Shown piece by piece: positions 5,496 to 6,691 of a stretch of 6,691 bases of DNA. Numbering within the stretch: the stretch's first letter is position 1; each line of letters opens with the position of its first letter. The stretch comes from Peptococcaceae bacterium UBA3933 (GTDB lineage: Bacteria > Bacillota > Peptococcia > Peptococcales > BICA1-8). Position numbers and translations under genes: made by a program. Under the pieces are notes generated by a model. The model worked only from the letters and a program-made list of their open reading frames with translations. It did not search any database and was not told the origin of the DNA. The stretch covers positions 1 to 6,691 of the forward strand of contig DGEF01000075.1 in the NCBI GenBank assembly GCA_002385805.1. Direction: 5' to 3'.

Positions 5496-6539
5496 ATGAA
5501 AGTCAAAGTAGGGATTATAGGAGTAACCGGTTATACAGGAGGAGAACTCCTTAGATTATTGTTAAATCATCCGTATGTGGAAATAAAAAAGGCCACCTCC
5601 AGAAGCAATGCGGGAAATGATGTGACCCTGGTGCATCCTCATTTAGAAAAAGAAATTTCCCTAGTGGAAGAAGATTTTGAAGTTGCCTCATTCTTAGAAG
5701 GTTTAGACCTGGTCTTTCTGGCTTTGCCCCATGGCAAATCAGCCCCTTTAGTAAAAGAAATATATGAGAAAAAGGTTAAAGTTATTGATTTGGGGGCTGA
5801 TTTTCGGCTGAAAGATTCTAATGATTATGAATTCTGGTATGAATTAAAACATGCCTGTCCAGAATTATTGCCGGAAAGTGTTTACGGTTTACCGGAAATC
5901 TATAAAGAAGAAATAAGCAAGACCCAGATTGTGGCAAATCCCGGGTGTTATCCCACCAGTATTATTTTAGGTCTGGCTCCCCTTTTAGCCAACAAGATTA
6001 TTGACACGGAAACTATTGTAATTGACAGCAAATCCGGCGTTAGCGGGGCAGGTAAAACCTTAACGGAAATAACTCATTATACCCATATTAATGAGAACTT
6101 ATTAGCTTATAAAGTCGGTAATCACCGCCATATCCCGGAAATAGAGCAGGAATTGAGCTTATTGGTACAGTCCCGAGTTTGCGTTAATTTTACACCCCAT
6201 TTAGTACCTATGAACCGGGGGATATTAAGTTCTATTTATGTTACACCTAAAGTGAGCATAACGGAAAAAGAGTTGGCTGATTTTTACAGAGAATTTTATC
6301 AGGGATGTCCTTTTATCAGGTTAAGAGACAAAACCAGATTGCCTCAAACCAAGTGGGTTCAAGGGTCTAACTACTGTGATCTTGCACCTGTTTATGATGA
6401 AAGAACCGGGAGGATTATTGTATTTTCCGCAATCGATAACTTGGTTAAAGGAGCCTCAGGTCAGGCTATTCAAAATATGAATATTATGTTTGGTTTGGAA
6501 GAGACGGCAGGATTGGGAATAGCGGGGATGTATCCATAA
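5496..6539 (+). CDS. argC: N-acetyl-gamma-glutamyl-phosphate reductase ArgC
   Basis: ArgC reduces N-acetylglutamyl-5-phosphate to N-acetylglutamate semialdehyde with NADPH, the third step of arginine synthesis. The product has 347 residues, the usual length. The NADP-binding N-terminus MKVKVGIIGVTGYTGGELLRLL is typical. The middle carries IDLGADFRL (97-105), VANPGCYPT with the catalytic Cys151, and the histidine motif NHRHIPEIEQE with HRH at 210-212. FTPHLVPMNRGI and the C-terminal IDNLVKGASGQAIQNMN are also standard. The start is placed at 5496 because GGGGAGGAG (5483-5491) lies just before it and the protein then begins like other ArgC proteins. An in-frame ATG at 5481 overlaps that ribosome binding site and is unlikely. 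The promoter carries ARG-box-like sites. The gene probably heads an operon whose next member, often argJ, lies outside the window. Confidence 0.97.
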   Translation: MKVKVGIIGVTGYTGGELLRLLLNHPYVEIKKATSRSNAGNDVTLVHPHLEKEISLVEEDFEVASFLEGLDLVFLALPHGKSAPLVKEIYEKKVKVIDLGADFRLKDSNDYEFWYELKHACPELLPESVYGLPEIYKEEISKTQIVANPGCYPTSIILGLAPLLANKIIDTETIVIDSKSGVSGAGKTLTEITHYTHINENLLAYKVGNHRHIPEIEQELSLLVQSRVCVNFTPHLVPMNRGILSSIYVTPKVSITEKELADFYREFYQGCPFIRLRDKTRLPQTKWVQGSNYCDLAPVYDERTGRIIVFSAIDNLVKGASGQAIQNMNIMFGLEETAGLGIAGMYP

Positions 6540-6543
6540 AAAA

Positions 6544-6599
6544 GTGGGCGAGTCTAATACTTACGGGATATTCAAGATGTCAGTGGGCGAGTGGGCGAG
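6544..6599. repeat. Three copies of the 9-mer GTGGGCGAG after argC
   Basis: GTGGGCGAG occurs at 6544-6552, 6583-6591 and 6591-6599. The last two overlap by one G, making an 8-base tandem step. The first copy starts 4 bases after the argC stop codon. The motif is GC-rich in an otherwise AT-rich stretch. No gene, terminator or known regulatory element is recognised here. Confidence 0.75.
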
Positions 6600-6638
6600 A
6601 AATTAATATTAGCAATTCTGCATGAGCATCTTCTTTAG

Positions 6639-6689
6639 GGTTAATATGCAAGATGCATCTACTTTTTGGTTAATATGCAAGATGCATCT
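6639..6689. repeat. 29-base-period direct repeat at the right edge
   Basis: A 22-base unit at 6639-6660 recurs exactly at 6668-6689, with ACTTTTT between (period 29). Each unit contains the perfect 10-base palindrome AGATGCATCT (6651-6660, 6680-6689) preceded by TTAATATGCA. A diverged earlier copy appears around 6619-6638 (TGCATGAGCATCT...CTTT). The array runs to the window edge, so its full extent is unknown. The interval 6540-6691 contains nothing else that I can identify. Confidence 0.8.
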
Positions 6690-6691
6690 GC

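Noticed and set aside
5481..5498. ATG at 5481 as the argC start
   Set aside because: It would encode five extra residues that overlap the ribosome binding site GGGGAGGAG. The ATG at 5496 gives the standard ArgC N-terminus.
6639..6691. CRISPR array at the right edge
   Set aside because: Only two exact copies are visible, the intervening stretch is just 7 bases, and no cas gene is present. This is a tandem repeat, not a repeat-spacer array.
6540..6691. T-box or other known riboswitch after argC
   Set aside because: No T-box motif, specifier hairpin or terminator/antiterminator pair is visible, and the region is made of simple repeats.

Overview
The window looks like chromosome of a low-GC, endospore-forming Firmicute, probably a Clostridia or Peptococcaceae-type anaerobe. 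The evidence is AT-rich DNA with strong AAGGAGG-type ribosome binding sites, the truA-rplM-rpsI-cwlD neighbourhood known from spore formers, the spore-cortex amidase CwlD itself, and two perfect Spo0A-box heptamers. The genus cannot be fixed from sequence inspection alone. There are six intact genes and one gene cut by the left edge. No gap between genes exceeds about 190 bases.

Layout: positions 1-681 hold truA (tRNA pseudouridine synthase), lacking its first ~18-20 codons. A 186-base gap follows with a weak terminator-like hairpin, a near-consensus SigA promoter and a structured leader. This drives rplM (L13) and rpsI (S9, TTG start), and the operon ends at a very good intrinsic terminator (1741-1776). 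cwlD (1810-2547) runs on the minus strand, convergent with rpsI. It is divergent from a FAD-dependent oxidoreductase gene of the fumarate reductase/succinate dehydrogenase/L-aspartate oxidase superfamily (2666-4270). The divergent gap carries a 16-base inverted repeat and a candidate promoter. An HD-GYP-type phosphohydrolase gene (4337-5374) follows, preceded by two TGTCGAAT repeats that match Spo0A boxes and ending at a perfect-palindrome terminator. argC (5496-6539) then starts what is probably an arginine biosynthesis operon, from a consensus promoter covered by two ARG-box-like sites. The last 150 bases carry two kinds of short direct repeats and no recognisable gene.

How the parts work together: the left third is translation housekeeping. 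cwlD acts in cortex maturation. The HD-GYP protein is predicted to lower cyclic-di-GMP, and its promoter layout suggests control by Spo0A, the sporulation regulator; this is the most interesting hypothesis here. The flavoprotein has no electron-transfer partner gene beside it, and its substrate is unknown. argC is an independent unit probably repressed by ArgR/AhrC. I see no mobile element, CRISPR array, tRNA or rRNA, and no clear new multi-gene system. The novel-looking content is regulatory: the paired Spo0A boxes, the leader folding over the rplM ribosome binding site, and the repeats after argC.
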